Shown: piece after piece, positions 1 through 7,446 of the stretch
Layout of the letters: every line of letters begins with the position of its first letter
Position numbering within the stretch: position 1 is the first letter of the stretch
Assembly: GCF_003347635.1 (NCBI RefSeq)
Contig: NZ_QDFY01000006.1
Location: 124,001 to 188,000, forward strand
Source: Sphingosinicella terrae
Lineage (GTDB): Bacteria > Pseudomonadota > Alphaproteobacteria > Sphingomonadales > Sphingomonadaceae
Direction of reading: 5' to 3'
Length of the DNA: 64,000 bases
The notes under the pieces: model-generated
Told to the model about the DNA's origin: nothing
The model's database searches: none
What the model saw: only the letters and a program-made list of their open reading frames with translations
Program-made: the position numbers and the translations under genes

Positions 1-130
1 CGATGACGGCGCTTCGGCTGATCCGCCAGCCGCGATGATCATGCAGCCCGTCGAAACCGACCACCCCCGCGCCCATCCCTTGCCCTGATCCGCTCTGGCG
101 CCGCAAGTCGGGCTGGGCCAAGGGCGGATC
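1..130. other. window edge, no assignable gene
   Basis: The left edge can be read two ways and neither is recognised. On the plus strand an open frame runs from base 2 to a stop at 86-88 and could be the last 28 codons of a truncated gene. On the minus strand an ATG near base 76 opens a frame that runs off the edge after about 25 codons. Both have high third-position G+C, so composition does not decide between them. Confidence 0.3.
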
Positions 131-1036
131 ATGACCCGCTTCCGCGCCGCACTTGCGTTCCTCCTCGCCGCCGCGCTAGCCGCCTGTGTCGTGAACGAAG
201 TCGCTGTCGAACCACCGACCGGCCCGGATGGGCTGATGGCATGGCCGGACCTGCTCGAACGCCCGCGGCCGGAGCCGGATCATAGCTTCTCCTATGGCGG
301 GGATCCGCTTCAGGTCGCCGACCTGTGGGTGCCCGCCGGAGCCGGTCCGCACCCGGTCGTGCTGATGGTCCATGGCGGCTGCTGGCAGAGCGACATCGCC
401 GATCGCACGATCATGAACTGGATTGCCGATGATCTGAAGCGGCGCGGCCTGGCGGTGTGGAACATCGACTATCGCGGCGTCGACCGCGACGGCGGCGGCT
501 ATCCCGGCACCTTCCAGGACGTCGCGGCGGCCGCCGACGCGCTCCGCCCACGGGCCGCTGTGCACCGCCTCGACCTCGGCCGGATCGTTGCGGTCGGCCA
601 TTCGGCCGGCGGCCACCTCGCCCTGTGGCTGGCGGCAAGGCCGAGGCTCCCTGCAGGCTCGCCTCTCCGCGGCGGCGAGACGCTGCCGATCCGGCGGGTG
701 ATCAGCCTGGGCGGTCTTCCCGATCTCGAGGAGGCGGCGCGTCCACCCGGCAGCGGCTGCGGCACCGACATTATCGCGCGCCTGACCGGCGGCCGCTTCG
801 ACGACACTTCGGTGCCGCGCCTGGCGCCGCTCGGCGTCGACCAGGTGCTGATCAACGGCCTCCAGGACCGGATCATCCCGACCTCTTATGCCGAAGGCTA
901 TGCCGCGCCGATGCGCGCCGCCGGCGACGACGTGCGCGTCCGGATGATCGACCGCACCGGCCATGTCGAGCTGGTCGCTCCCGAAACCGCCGCCTGGGCC
1001 GCTGCCGTCGAGGAAATCGAAAGGGTCTTGCGCTGA
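131..1036 (+). CDS. lipoprotein alpha/beta hydrolase, candidate arylformamidase
   Basis: This 301-residue protein begins with a lipoprotein signal peptide (hydrophobic residues 5-18, lipobox LAAC with Cys19), so it should be exported and lipid-anchored. The mature part is an alpha/beta hydrolase of the esterase/arylformamidase type. It has the oxyanion motif HGGCW, the nucleophile elbow GHSAGGH, an Asp in NGLQDRI and a late His in RTGHVEL. Its stop overlaps the ATG of kynureninase (TGATG), which suggests translational coupling. A role in hydrolysing N-formylkynurenine is therefore plausible, but known KynB enzymes are cytosolic, so an exported esterase is odd. An alternative start at Met36 would remove the signal, but the lipobox is too good to dismiss. 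The hydrolase fold is secure; the substrate is inferred from the neighbour only. Confidence 0.85.
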   Translation: MTRFRAALAFLLAAALAACVVNEVAVEPPTGPDGLMAWPDLLERPRPEPDHSFSYGGDPLQVADLWVPAGAGPHPVVLMVHGGCWQSDIADRTIMNWIADDLKRRGLAVWNIDYRGVDRDGGGYPGTFQDVAAAADALRPRAAVHRLDLGRIVAVGHSAGGHLALWLAARPRLPAGSPLRGGETLPIRRVISLGGLPDLEEAARPPGSGCGTDIIARLTGGRFDDTSVPRLAPLGVDQVLINGLQDRIIPTSYAEGYAAPMRAAGDDVRVRMIDRTGHVELVAPETAAWAAAVEEIERVLR

Positions 1037-2259
1037 TGGGGCTCACCCGCGCCGAAGCCGTCGCCGCCGACGCCGCCGATCCGCTTCGCTCGTTGCGCGA
1101 GCGTTTCCTGCTTCCGGAAGGGATCATCTATCTCGACGGCAATTCGCTGGGGCCGCTGCCCCGGGCGGCGCCGCCGCGCCAGCAGGAAGTGATCGCCGAG
1201 CAATGGGGCAAGTCGCTGATTCGCAGCTGGAACGAGCATGGCTGGATCGACGCGCCGCAGCGGCTCGGCGCGCGGATCGCGCCCTTGATCGGGGCGCGGC
1301 CCCATGAGGTGATCGTCACCGACTCGACGTCGGTCAACCTGTTCAAGCTGCTGGTCGCCGCAGCCCGCCTGTCGGACCGGCCCGCCTTGCTCTCCGAGGC
1401 GGGCAATTTCCACACCGACCTCCATATCGCGAGCGGCGTTGCCGATCTGATGGGCCTGCGTCTCGACATTGCGCCGCGGCAGGAGGTGGAGTCGCGGATC
1501 GGTGCCGACACCAACCTGCTCCTGCTCACCCACGTCCATTACAAGACCAGCGAACGCTTCGACATGGCGGGGGTGACCCGCCGGGCCAGGGCCGCCGGCG
1601 CGCTCACGGTCTGGGACCTCAGCCACAGCGTAGGCGCGGTGCCGCTCCACCTCAACGAGACCGGCGCCGAGCTCGCCGTCGGTTGCGGATACAAATATCT
1701 GAACGGCAGCCCGGGCGCGCCCGCCTTCCTCTATGTCGCCGAGCACCTTCAGGAACAGCTGGTGTCGCCGCTTCGCGGCTGGATGGGCCATGCCGCGCCG
1801 TTCGACTTCACCGACGATTACCGCCCGGCGCGCGGGATCGACCGCTTCCTCGCCGGGACCCCGCCGATCCTCGGCCTCGCCGCCCTCGAGGCGGGGATCG
1901 GCGCCTTCGAAGGCGTGTCGATGGAGCGGCTTTGGACGAAGTCGATCGCCCTGTTCGACGTCTTCTACGGACTGGTCGAGGCCCGCTGCCCCGAGCTCGA
2001 CTGCATCAGCCCGCGCGGGCCGGACCAGCGCGGCAGCCACATCTCGTTCCGCCATCCTCACGCCTTCGAGATCTGCCAGGCCTTGATCGAGGACGGCGTC
2101 ATCGGCGACTTCCGCGCACCGGACGTGATCCGCTTCGGCCTCACCCCGCTCTATCTCGGCTTCGAGGAGATCTGGGAGGCGGTCGACCGGATGAGCCGGA
2201 TCCTCGACGGCGGGCGATGGCGCGAGCCGCGATTCGCCGTCCGGTCGAAGGTCACCTGA
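1036..2259 (+). CDS. kynU: kynureninase
   Basis: A 407-residue fold-type-I PLP enzyme that cleaves kynurenine (and 3-hydroxykynurenine) to anthranilate (or 3-hydroxyanthranilate) and alanine in tryptophan catabolism. Family marks include YLDGNSLGPLP near the N-terminus, the WDLSHSVGAVP stretch that contacts PLP, and the Schiff-base lysine K220 in GCGYKYLNGSPG. Most homologues have NGGPG, so the Ser is a small variation. The length matches the usual 400-420 residues. The ATG at 1036 overlaps the stop of the upstream hydrolase. The same frame stays open upstream to about 457, but that part lies inside the hydrolase gene and is not homologous. A GC hairpin follows the stop directly. Confidence 0.96.
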   Translation: MGLTRAEAVAADAADPLRSLRERFLLPEGIIYLDGNSLGPLPRAAPPRQQEVIAEQWGKSLIRSWNEHGWIDAPQRLGARIAPLIGARPHEVIVTDSTSVNLFKLLVAAARLSDRPALLSEAGNFHTDLHIASGVADLMGLRLDIAPRQEVESRIGADTNLLLLTHVHYKTSERFDMAGVTRRARAAGALTVWDLSHSVGAVPLHLNETGAELAVGCGYKYLNGSPGAPAFLYVAEHLQEQLVSPLRGWMGHAAPFDFTDDYRPARGIDRFLAGTPPILGLAALEAGIGAFEGVSMERLWTKSIALFDVFYGLVEARCPELDCISPRGPDQRGSHISFRHPHAFEICQALIEDGVIGDFRAPDVIRFGLTPLYLGFEEIWEAVDRMSRILDGGRWREPRFAVRSKVT

Positions 2260-2260
2260 G

Positions 2261-2277
2261 CCGCGCCACGGGCGCGG
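2261..2277 (+). terminator. hairpin after kynU
   Basis: A perfect 7-bp stem (CCGCGCC / GGCGCGG) with a 3-nt loop begins two bases after the kynU stop. No long T tract follows, so termination may be weak or Rho-assisted. Confidence 0.45.
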
Positions 2278-2399
2278 ACGACGAGAATTTGCGCGGCCGG
2301 ACCCCTTCGAGTATAGGCCACGCCTCCGCCCCGCCCGCGCGTTGCCGAGCCGACGCCGCGCCGGGGCGCGCCTGTTTATAGCCCGGGAGGCCCATTTCC

Positions 2400-3179
2400 A
2401 TGTCGCGCCGCCGCATGATCTACGAAGGCAAGGCCAAGATCCTCTACGAGGGTCCGGAGCCGGGCACGCTCATCCAGTATTTCAAGGATGACGCCACCGC
2501 CTTCAACGCCCAGAAGAGGGGCACGATCTCCGGCAAGGGCGTGCTCAACAACCGCATCTCCGAGCACATCTTCACCCTGCTCGGGACGATCGGCATTCCG
2601 ACTCACTTCCTGCGCCGGCTCAACATGCGCGAGCAGCTCATCCGCCAGGTCGAGATCGTGCCGATCGAGGTGGTGGTGCGCAACGTCGCCGCCGGATCGC
2701 TGTCGACTCGGCTCGGCATCGAGGAAGGCACCCAGCTGCCCCGCACGATCATCGAATATTATTACAAGGACGACGCCCTCGGCGACCCGATGATCGCGGA
2801 CGAGCATATCGCCTGCTTCGGCTGGGCCAGCCAGGAGGAGATGAACGACATCGCCGACATGGCGATCCGCATCAACGACTTCCTGTGCGGCCTGTTCGCC
2901 GGGATCGGAGTAAGGTTGGTCGACTTCAAGCTCGAATTCGGCCGGCTCTGGGAGAACGAATATAGTCGGGTCATCCTCGCCGACGAGATCAGCCCGGACG
3001 GCTGCCGCCTGTGGGACATGAGCTCCGGCGAGAAGCTCGACAAGGATCGATTCCGCCGCGACCTGGGCGGCGAGGCCGAGGCCTATCAGGAGGTCGCTCG
3101 TCGGCTCGGGCTGCTCAAGGAAGGCGAGGCCAATATGGTCCTCGACCTCGACAGCCACCGCAAGATGCGCGGCAAATAG
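2400..3179 (+). CDS. purC: phosphoribosylaminoimidazole-succinocarboxamide synthase
   Basis: SAICAR synthetase, 259 residues: condenses CAIR with aspartate using ATP in de novo purine synthesis, in the cytosol. The N-terminus has the family signature [11 protein letters not shown], then [13 protein letters not shown], the [12 protein letters not shown](V/I)AAGS block and the DEISPD motif with metal- and nucleotide-binding acids. Length matches the bacterial single-domain enzyme. The ATG is preceded by GGGAGG. No other pur gene is adjacent in the window, so it looks monocistronic. The identification is very secure. Confidence 0.98.
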   Translation: MSRRRMIYEGKAKILYEGPEPGTLIQYFKDDATAFNAQKRGTISGKGVLNNRISEHIFTLLGTIGIPTHFLRRLNMREQLIRQVEIVPIEVVVRNVAAGSLSTRLGIEEGTQLPRTIIEYYYKDDALGDPMIADEHIACFGWASQEEMNDIADMAIRINDFLCGLFAGIGVRLVDFKLEFGRLWENEYSRVILADEISPDGCRLWDMSSGEKLDKDRFRRDLGGEAEAYQEVARRLGLLKEGEANMVLDLDSHRKMRGK

Positions 3180-3204
3180 GACCTTCGAGCCTGGCGGCGG
3201 CGCG

Positions 3205-3570
3205 CTAGGCGCCCTTGCCGCCGCCGCCGAGATCGCCCGTGTCGGCGGGCGTTCCGCTGCCGACTTTTGCCCGGCCGGCGCCCGCACCGATTGCTTCGCC
3301 GCCGGAGATGCGTCCGTCACGGGCGGCGGCAAGCTTGCCCTTGCCCATGGCGTCGCCGGAATCGCCCGATCCCGGGACCGCCGGGTCCTTCTCCCGATCG
3401 GTCGTGCCGCCGGACGGGTCGCCGGCACCGGCGAGGGTGCCGCCGCCGCTGGAGCCACCTTCGCCGCCAAGGGCGTCCTTTTCGCGGCGCTGCAGCTCGG
3501 CACCGTTGAGGCCGCCGCCGCTCGCACCGCCCTCGGGGCCTCGCGCCGCATCCTTCGCGTCGTCAGCCAT
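3205..3570 (-). CDS. small Gly-rich disordered protein
   Basis: A 121-residue protein dominated by Gly, Ala, Asp and Ser, with runs such as GGASGGG, GGSSGGG and a GGGGKGA tail. There is no predicted helix core, membrane segment or Cys, so it is probably intrinsically disordered and cytosolic. Its ATG overlaps the stop of the upstream 71-residue gene by eight bases (ATGGCTGA), which implies translational coupling and joint control by the EcfG-like promoter upstream of that gene. The style resembles other stress-induced hydrophilic proteins in the window (at 6049 and 22300). I do not recognise a named family. High third-position G+C and the tight coupling argue that it is a real gene. Confidence 0.65.
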   Translation of the reverse strand: MADDAKDAARGPEGGASGGGLNGAELQRREKDALGGEGGSSGGGTLAGAGDPSGGTTDREKDPAVPGSGDSGDAMGKGKLAAARDGRISGGEAIGAGAGRAKVGSGTPADTGDLGGGGKGA

Positions 3571-3778
3571 GAGCTTCGTCCTTCGTCCGCCTTCCCTGGG
3601 CATCCGGATCGCGGCTGCTGCCGGAATTGTGCCGCTGACCGCCGACGCCGATCTCGTCGCGGGTCTCGGCACCGGCGGGGGCCCGATCGCCGCCGACCGG
3701 ATCGATGCCTTGCGCCAGCGGTCCGTCCTGAGGGCCGCGTTCCTCGTGCCGGTCCTTTCCTTCCAAGCGCTTGTCCAT
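3563..3778 (-). CDS. small charged hydrophilic protein
   Basis: A 71-residue protein rich in Asp, Arg, Glu, Gly and Gln, beginning MDKRLEGKDRHEERG. It has no Cys, no hydrophobic segment and is probably disordered. It is the first gene of a two-gene unit with the Gly-rich protein at 3205-3570, which overlaps its stop by eight bases. A candidate EcfG promoter (GGAGC-N17-CGTT) lies about 25-50 bases upstream and faces it, back-to-back with the perfect EcfG promoter of the DUF2267 gene. Function unknown; a general stress role is inferred from context. Confidence 0.6.
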   Translation of the reverse strand: MDKRLEGKDRHEERGPQDGPLAQGIDPVGGDRAPAGAETRDEIGVGGQRHNSGSSRDPDAQGRRTKDEAHG

Positions 3779-3801
3779 CTCGCCTCTCCTTCACCGCGCC
3801 C

Positions 3802-3827
3802 AACGGACGGACGCCGGGTTCGGCTCC
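3802..3827 (-). promoter_or_regulatory. candidate EcfG promoter, one mismatch
   Basis: Read on the minus strand: GGAGC, 17-nt spacer, CGTT. The alphaproteobacterial general-stress sigma factor EcfG is known to use GGAAC-N16/17-CGTT, so there is one mismatch in the -35 box. The -10 box ends 24 bases upstream of the 71-residue gene's ATG, which leaves a short leader. Confidence 0.45.
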
Positions 3828-3858
3828 ATCTCCGGCAGGTCGCGGCAGACCCGGCGGC

Positions 3859-3883
3859 GGAACAGGCAGGCGCGAAGCTCGTT
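3859..3883 (+). promoter_or_regulatory. EcfG-type general stress promoter for the DUF2267 gene
   Basis: A perfect GGAAC (3859-3863), 16-nt spacer, CGTT (3880-3883), 40 bases upstream of the DUF2267 ATG and in the right orientation. This matches the known EcfG consensus in Sphingomonas and other Alphaproteobacteria. Confidence 0.75.
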
Positions 3884-3923
3884 GGCCGGACGACGGGAAT
3901 TCCACGATGAAGGAGGTTCTCGG

Positions 3924-4382
3924 ATGGGCGCCGCCGGCCTCGGCCTTTTCGACACCACGCTTCGAACGGCCAGGATCTGGCTCGACGAAGTGGCGGACCG
4001 CACCGGGGACGATCGGGACGCCGCCTGGGAGGCGCTGACGGCCGTCCTCCACGAGATCCGCGATTGCCTCCCGCTAGAGATTGCGGTCCATCTCGGCGCA
4101 CAGCTGCCGCTGCTGGTGCGCGGCGCCTATTATGATCGGTTCGATCCGATGAGACGGCCGGCCGCCTGCGACCGCCCGGACCGATTCCTCGCGGCGGTCG
4201 GCGAACGGCTCGCCGGCGCCGGATCGATGGATGCCGGGGAGGCCGTCGCCGCCGTGTTCGCGCTGCTCGACCGTCACCTCGGCGAGGGTCAGCTCGCCCG
4301 GATCCGCTCCGCACTTCCCAAGGGGCTGTGCATCGCCTGGGACGGCGCCGATGCCCGGCTCCTCGCCGAAGCCGGAGCCTGA
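3924..4382 (+). CDS. DUF2267 domain protein
   Basis: A 152-residue soluble protein. The start at 3924 is set by a strong AAGGAGG eight bases upstream. The N-terminal half (FDTTLRTARIWLDEVADRTG..., then AWEALTAVLHEIRDCLPLEIAVHLGAQLPLLVRGAYYDRF) is the DUF2267 helical signature, in which two such repeats are usual; the second half is a more divergent repeat. The biochemical role is unknown. DUF2267 genes commonly occur in stress regulons next to PRC-barrel and other stress genes, and here a perfect EcfG-type promoter precedes it and a PRC-barrel gene follows 110 bases downstream. Confidence 0.85.
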   Translation: MGAAGLGLFDTTLRTARIWLDEVADRTGDDRDAAWEALTAVLHEIRDCLPLEIAVHLGAQLPLLVRGAYYDRFDPMRRPAACDRPDRFLAAVGERLAGAGSMDAGEAVAAVFALLDRHLGEGQLARIRSALPKGLCIAWDGADARLLAEAGA

Positions 4383-4425
4383 CGGCCGGAATTGGCCGCG
4401 GGCGAGGCAAGCAGATTTTCGGTCG

Positions 4426-4451
4426 GGATTTCCGTGCCTTCCGGCCGCGTT
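4426..4451 (+). promoter_or_regulatory. weak EcfG-like promoter before the PRC-barrel gene
   Basis: GGATT, 17-nt spacer, CGTT, ending 41 bases before the PRC-barrel ATG. Two mismatches in the -35 box make it only a candidate; the spacing and context favour it. Confidence 0.3.
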
Positions 4452-4492
4452 TCTGCTATGCGGGTCCCGGGGGCCAAGGAAGGAGACTCGTC

Positions 4493-4891
4493 ATGTCTCA
4501 GCAACCGCGCCCGCTGCTCGATCAGGAGCAGGCGATCGACCACACGCATCGGCTGATCTCGTCCCGGCGTGTGGAAGGCACGCCGGTCTACAATCGCGCG
4601 GAACAGCGTCTGGGCTCGATCCATGCGGTGATGATCGACAAGAAGGATGGCCGCGTCGCTTATGCGGTGCTGTCGTTCGGCGGCTTTTTCGGCGTGGGCG
4701 AGCGAGTCCACCCGGTGCCGTGGGGAGTGCTCAATTACGATGTCGGCCTCGACGCCTACGTGGTCGACCTCACCCGCGAGCAGCTCGAGAGGGCGCCCAG
4801 CCTGCGGCTCGACGAAGCCGACCGGCCGCAGTCCCAGGATTACGAGGAGATCCAGGGTTATTATTCGAAAATGCCCTGGTGGGGGCTTTAG
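4493..4891 (+). CDS. PRC-barrel domain protein
   Basis: A 132-residue soluble protein with one PRC-barrel domain (about residues 20-100). Marks include SSRRVEGTPVYNR, LGSIHAVMIDKKDGRVAYAVLSFGGFFGVGE and HPVPWGVLNYD. PRC-barrels occur in the photosynthetic reaction centre H subunit, in RimM and in many small stress proteins; this belongs to the last group. An AAGGAGA ribosome site fixes the start. It sits after the DUF2267 gene and before a bidirectional terminator. A stress role is inferred from neighbours; no ligand can be named. Confidence 0.88.
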   Translation: MSQQPRPLLDQEQAIDHTHRLISSRRVEGTPVYNRAEQRLGSIHAVMIDKKDGRVAYAVLSFGGFFGVGERVHPVPWGVLNYDVGLDAYVVDLTREQLERAPSLRLDEADRPQSQDYEEIQGYYSKMPWWGL

Positions 4892-4930
4892 GCCGGATTG
4901 CGGTCTGATGGCATCAGATCATCCGGCCTA
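4889..4930. terminator. two-storey hairpin between convergent genes
   Basis: The outer 10-bp stem TAGGCCGGAT / ATCCGGCCTA starts at the PRC-barrel stop codon. It encloses an inner 6-bp stem TCTGAT / ATCAGA with a 3-nt loop. It lies between convergent genes and could serve both strands. Confidence 0.6.
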
Positions 4931-5015
4931 GGGCCTTGATAAGTCGCGATTTCCGAGTCGCCGGATGCCTCTATCCGACTGGAAATCGCTTTGGCCTCCC
5001 GCCTTCACCGGCACG

Positions 5016-5471
5016 TCAGGGCGATTCGATGACGATCTCGGTCCGGAGCGAGTTGGCGATGAAGCAGCGCTCGTGCGCCTCCTCGTGCAGCCGGGCCAGC
5101 CGTTCCGGGTCGGGGCCCTCGCCGGCAAATTCGATGCTGGGCCGAAGCACGATCCGCGACAGCGCCATCCGCCCGGGTCCGATCCGGCCCATCACCCCTT
5201 CCGCCTCGTCCGCATAGCGCACCACGTCGAACCCGGCCTGGCGGGCAAGGTCGAGGAACCAGAGCATATGGCAGGAGGCGACGGAGGCGACGAGCGCCTC
5301 CTCCGGATCCACCCCGGCGGGATCCGACATCGGTTCCGGCACCACGTGAGGCGAGGAGGAAGCGGCGATCTCGGCGCCGCCGTCGAAGCGCCAGACGTGG
5401 CGGCGGCTGTAGCGGCCCGCTAAGAATGCGCCGTCCGACTGCCAGTCGACATGAGCGACGTGCCGGCTCAC
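5016..5471 (-). CDS. OsmC family peroxiredoxin-like protein
   Basis: A 151-residue OsmC/Ohr-superfamily protein, which reduces organic hydroperoxides through a Cys pair in the cytosol. C67 (in ASCHMLWFL) and C136 (in HERCFIANSL) are the expected peroxidatic and resolving cysteines at the usual 60-70 residue spacing. PEEALVASVASCHM is the family's helix motif. It starts with GTG three bases after the bactofilin stop, so the two form an operon. The length is typical. Assignment to OsmC rather than Ohr or YhfA subtypes cannot be settled from sequence reading. Confidence 0.9.
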   Translation of the reverse strand: MSRHVAHVDWQSDGAFLAGRYSRRHVWRFDGGAEIAASSSPHVVPEPMSDPAGVDPEEALVASVASCHMLWFLDLARQAGFDVVRYADEAEGVMGRIGPGRMALSRIVLRPSIEFAGEGPDPERLARLHEEAHERCFIANSLRTEIVIESP

Positions 5472-5473
5472 GC

Positions 5474-5956
5474 TCAGCCCGCCGCGGCGTGGCCGGAGGA
5501 GGCGAAGAGGCCTGGCGCGACGTGGATCGTGCTCGCCTTTGCCGGCTCGGCCGGAAGCGCGATCAGGGTATCGCTGCCCGCGGAGAGCGCTTCGCGACGG
5601 GCGAGGCGGCCGTCGATGCGGGCCCCGGCGGCGATGCTGATCGTCTCGTAGGCGATGTCGCCGGAAACGCAGCCGGTCGCCTCGACGACGACGTTGCGGG
5701 CGTTCACCGTTCCCTGGACCTGGCCCGCGATCCTGGCTTCATCGGCGACGATGTCGCCGGCAATCAGTCCGTCCGCACCCTGGAAGAGGTGTCCGCAGCG
5801 GACGCCGCCGTCGATTCGCCCGTCGACGTGAAGCTGCGCGCTGGTCGAGACGTCGCCGCTGATCACCACTTCCGTCCCGACGAACGAGAGGCCGGGGGCG
5901 CCGGATCGAGGCGGCCGGGAGGCCCCTTTGGCATGGGACGACTTACGTGAAAACAT
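5474..5956 (-). CDS. bactofilin (polymer-forming cytoskeletal protein)
   Basis: A 160-residue bactofilin. A short disordered basic N-terminus (MFSRKSSHAKG) precedes a right-handed beta-helix core of about 110 residues with repeating turns such as VISGDVSTSAQLHVDGRIDG, GLIAGDIVADEARIAGQVQG and GCVSGDIAYETISIAAG. Bactofilins self-assemble without nucleotide into membrane-associated filaments that localise cell-envelope enzymes. The start at 5956 is chosen for the GGGAGGAGG ribosome site; the frame stays open 22 codons further upstream. It is translationally close to the OsmC gene downstream. Confidence 0.9.
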   Translation of the reverse strand: MFSRKSSHAKGASRPPRSGAPGLSFVGTEVVISGDVSTSAQLHVDGRIDGGVRCGHLFQGADGLIAGDIVADEARIAGQVQGTVNARNVVVEATGCVSGDIAYETISIAAGARIDGRLARREALSAGSDTLIALPAEPAKASTIHVAPGLFASSGHAAAG

Positions 5957-6048
5957 GGGCGACCTCCTCCCTCCGGGGAGGACTATCGCCCCGCCCCTGC
6001 GGGAGATCAAGCCGCGGCGCAAGCCGTGGCCTCTTGCGCCCGTGGGCG

Positions 6049-6438
6049 TCAGTCCTCGTCGGGCTCGATGGGGCTCACGCCGCCCGGCGGACGGTCATGC
6101 CCGCTCGCCCGGGTCGTCTCGACGCCGCCCATGCCGCCGGGATCGCCGGCATCCGGCGGATTGGGCAGCGAGGCGCCCGCGCCCTCGCCGCTCCTCCGGC
6201 CGCTTTGCGCCGGGGCGCCGCCGGTGCCGGATACCCGGTCGGCTCCGTGCTTGCCGATCGCCGCGTCCGTCGAGCCGTCGCCGCCGGCGAGGCTGTCGGA
6301 ATCCCGCTCGCGTTCCGCCACCGATCCGGCGGGGCCTTCCGGACGGGTGTCGGGCTGGCCGGTGCCGCCAGTGCCGCCAGTGCCGCCAGTGCCGCCAGTC
6401 GGGCTGCCGATCGCGCGCTTGCTGTCATCCGCTGCCAT
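6049..6438 (-). CDS. small low-complexity Gly/Thr/Asp-rich protein, EcfG-controlled
   Basis: A 129-residue protein with no Cys or hydrophobic segment and therefore probably disordered. Residues 14-27 are four GGT-type units encoded by a perfect 9-bp tandem repeat. Near the C-terminus it has DAGDPGGMGGVETT, which resembles AGDPGMGGNTLAT in the small lipoprotein at 22300. A perfect EcfG-type promoter lies 30 bases upstream. Its start (MAADDSK) resembles the MADDAK start of the protein at 3205. The promoter is good evidence that this is a real stress-induced gene; function unknown. Confidence 0.7.
   Translation of the reverse strand: MAADDSKRAIGSPTGGTGGTGGTGGTGQPDTRPEGPAGSVAERERDSDSLAGGDGSTDAAIGKHGADRVSGTGGAPAQSGRRSGEGAGASLPNPPDAGDPGGMGGVETTRASGHDRPPGGVSPIEPDED
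6362..6397. repeat. 9-bp tandem repeat, 4 copies, coding
   Basis: Four exact head-to-tail copies of GTGCCGCCA, encoding the Gly-Gly-Thr run of the overlapping gene. Slippage here would change the run by three residues without a frameshift. Confidence 0.95.
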
Positions 6439-6467
6439 TCATCGTCTCCCATCGTCTCGAAACGGCC

Positions 6468-6492
6468 AACGCGAGGCGCGGACTGGCGTTCC
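6468..6492 (-). promoter_or_regulatory. EcfG-type general stress promoter for the 129-residue protein
   Basis: On the minus strand: GGAAC (6492-6488), 16-nt spacer, CGTT (6471-6468), 30 bases before the ATG at 6438. It exactly matches the known EcfG consensus. Confidence 0.75.
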
Positions 6493-6529
6493 TGCTGAGA
6501 GAGATTGAGGAGGGCGGGGAAACGGAAAT

Positions 6530-6555
6530 GGGGGCTGGCGTTGCCGCCAGCCCCC
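6530..6555. repeat. perfect 11-bp inverted repeat
   Basis: GGGGGCTGGCG and CGCCAGCCCCC separated by TTGC. No T tract follows on either strand, so it is not a clear terminator. It lies about 40 bases behind the EcfG promoter of the minus-strand gene. Confidence 0.7.
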
Positions 6556-7446
6556 ACTGTCCCGTCGCGGGTGAGGCCAGGCCTGGGAGGCGAGGCTGTC
6601 CGCTTGGGCGGTTTCGAGGCCGTTGCCGAGCCGGGGGCTCGTTACCGTCCTCCGGGGTCCGTCGCGACTTGCGCCGCTGGGTTTCCCCGCCGGCTCCCCG
6701 TCAGGACCGGTGGCCCTGGCGGTTCGCCGATCGGCGGAATGGAACCGGGATTCCCGTCCTGTCTGCCCTGCCCTCGGCCGAAACCGGGAACCTGGCCGAC
6801 AGGGCGCCTCGAACCGAAGCCCGAAGATCCGCCTAGCCGTCGCGGACCTAAGTCCACGATGGCATTTCGCAGCTCCCGGGCAAGGCCCGGTCCTGCCCGA
6901 TTTCGATCGGCCGAGGCCTCTCTCCACCGGTGGCAGCGCGCCGACTTTCGTCCCGCTTCTGCCGGACGGACGCTTCGGCCGAAGCCGAAATTTCCGCCTG
7001 CTTGGCCGGATCCCCGAAGGGTCCCGAACCTGGGCGCTTCACGAAGCCTGCCGCTTTCGCATCCGCCAAAGGGCAAGCCCGTTGCTTCCGCATGGCGGCG
7101 GCTTCGTCAGCCGCCCCGCCTCCGCTTCGCGGACATCCGTCTGGTGGGACCGGATCGCCGCTTGTCTCGGGCTGCGGCCGGGGCTTTCGATCGTTGCCTT
7201 TCGATCGCCTCGGCCACGGATCGAAGCTCTCATGAAAACCGAGTCGCACCAAGGGGATTCTGGCTGTGGATAACGAGGATAGCGGGCATAAGTGCGCGCC
7301 TCCGGAACGAGCTCGAGGCCGTTCGCGGCAAAGCGGGACGCCCGCCAAGGCGCGGCTTGCGGGGACGGCCCCTCCCGCATAAAGGGGCGCCATTCATCTT
7401 GTGGCTCGGCCGTCGCGGCCGCGCGTCTGCGGAGGTTCTTGGCGGC

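Larger units (their letters stand above)
6439..7446. other. 1-kb stretch without a convincing gene
   Basis: The first 55 bases hold the minus-strand EcfG promoter. The rest has open frames on both strands, but none combines a ribosome site, normal codon pattern and a recognisable fold; they look like random high-GC open frames rich in Arg, Pro and Gly. Short motifs around CCGAAACCGGGAA and CCGAAGCCGAAATT recur loosely. There is one strong hairpin at 6530-6555, and the last 150 bases probably carry the cytochrome c promoter. A decayed gene or a non-coding RNA cannot be excluded. Confidence 0.5.

Noticed and set aside
457-1035. Extended N-terminus for kynureninase
   Set aside because: The frame is open upstream but overlaps the hydrolase gene and reads as Arg/Pro-rich non-protein; the family start is at 1036.
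6362-6397. CRISPR-like or regulatory array
   Set aside because: It is a 9-bp coding tandem repeat without spacers.
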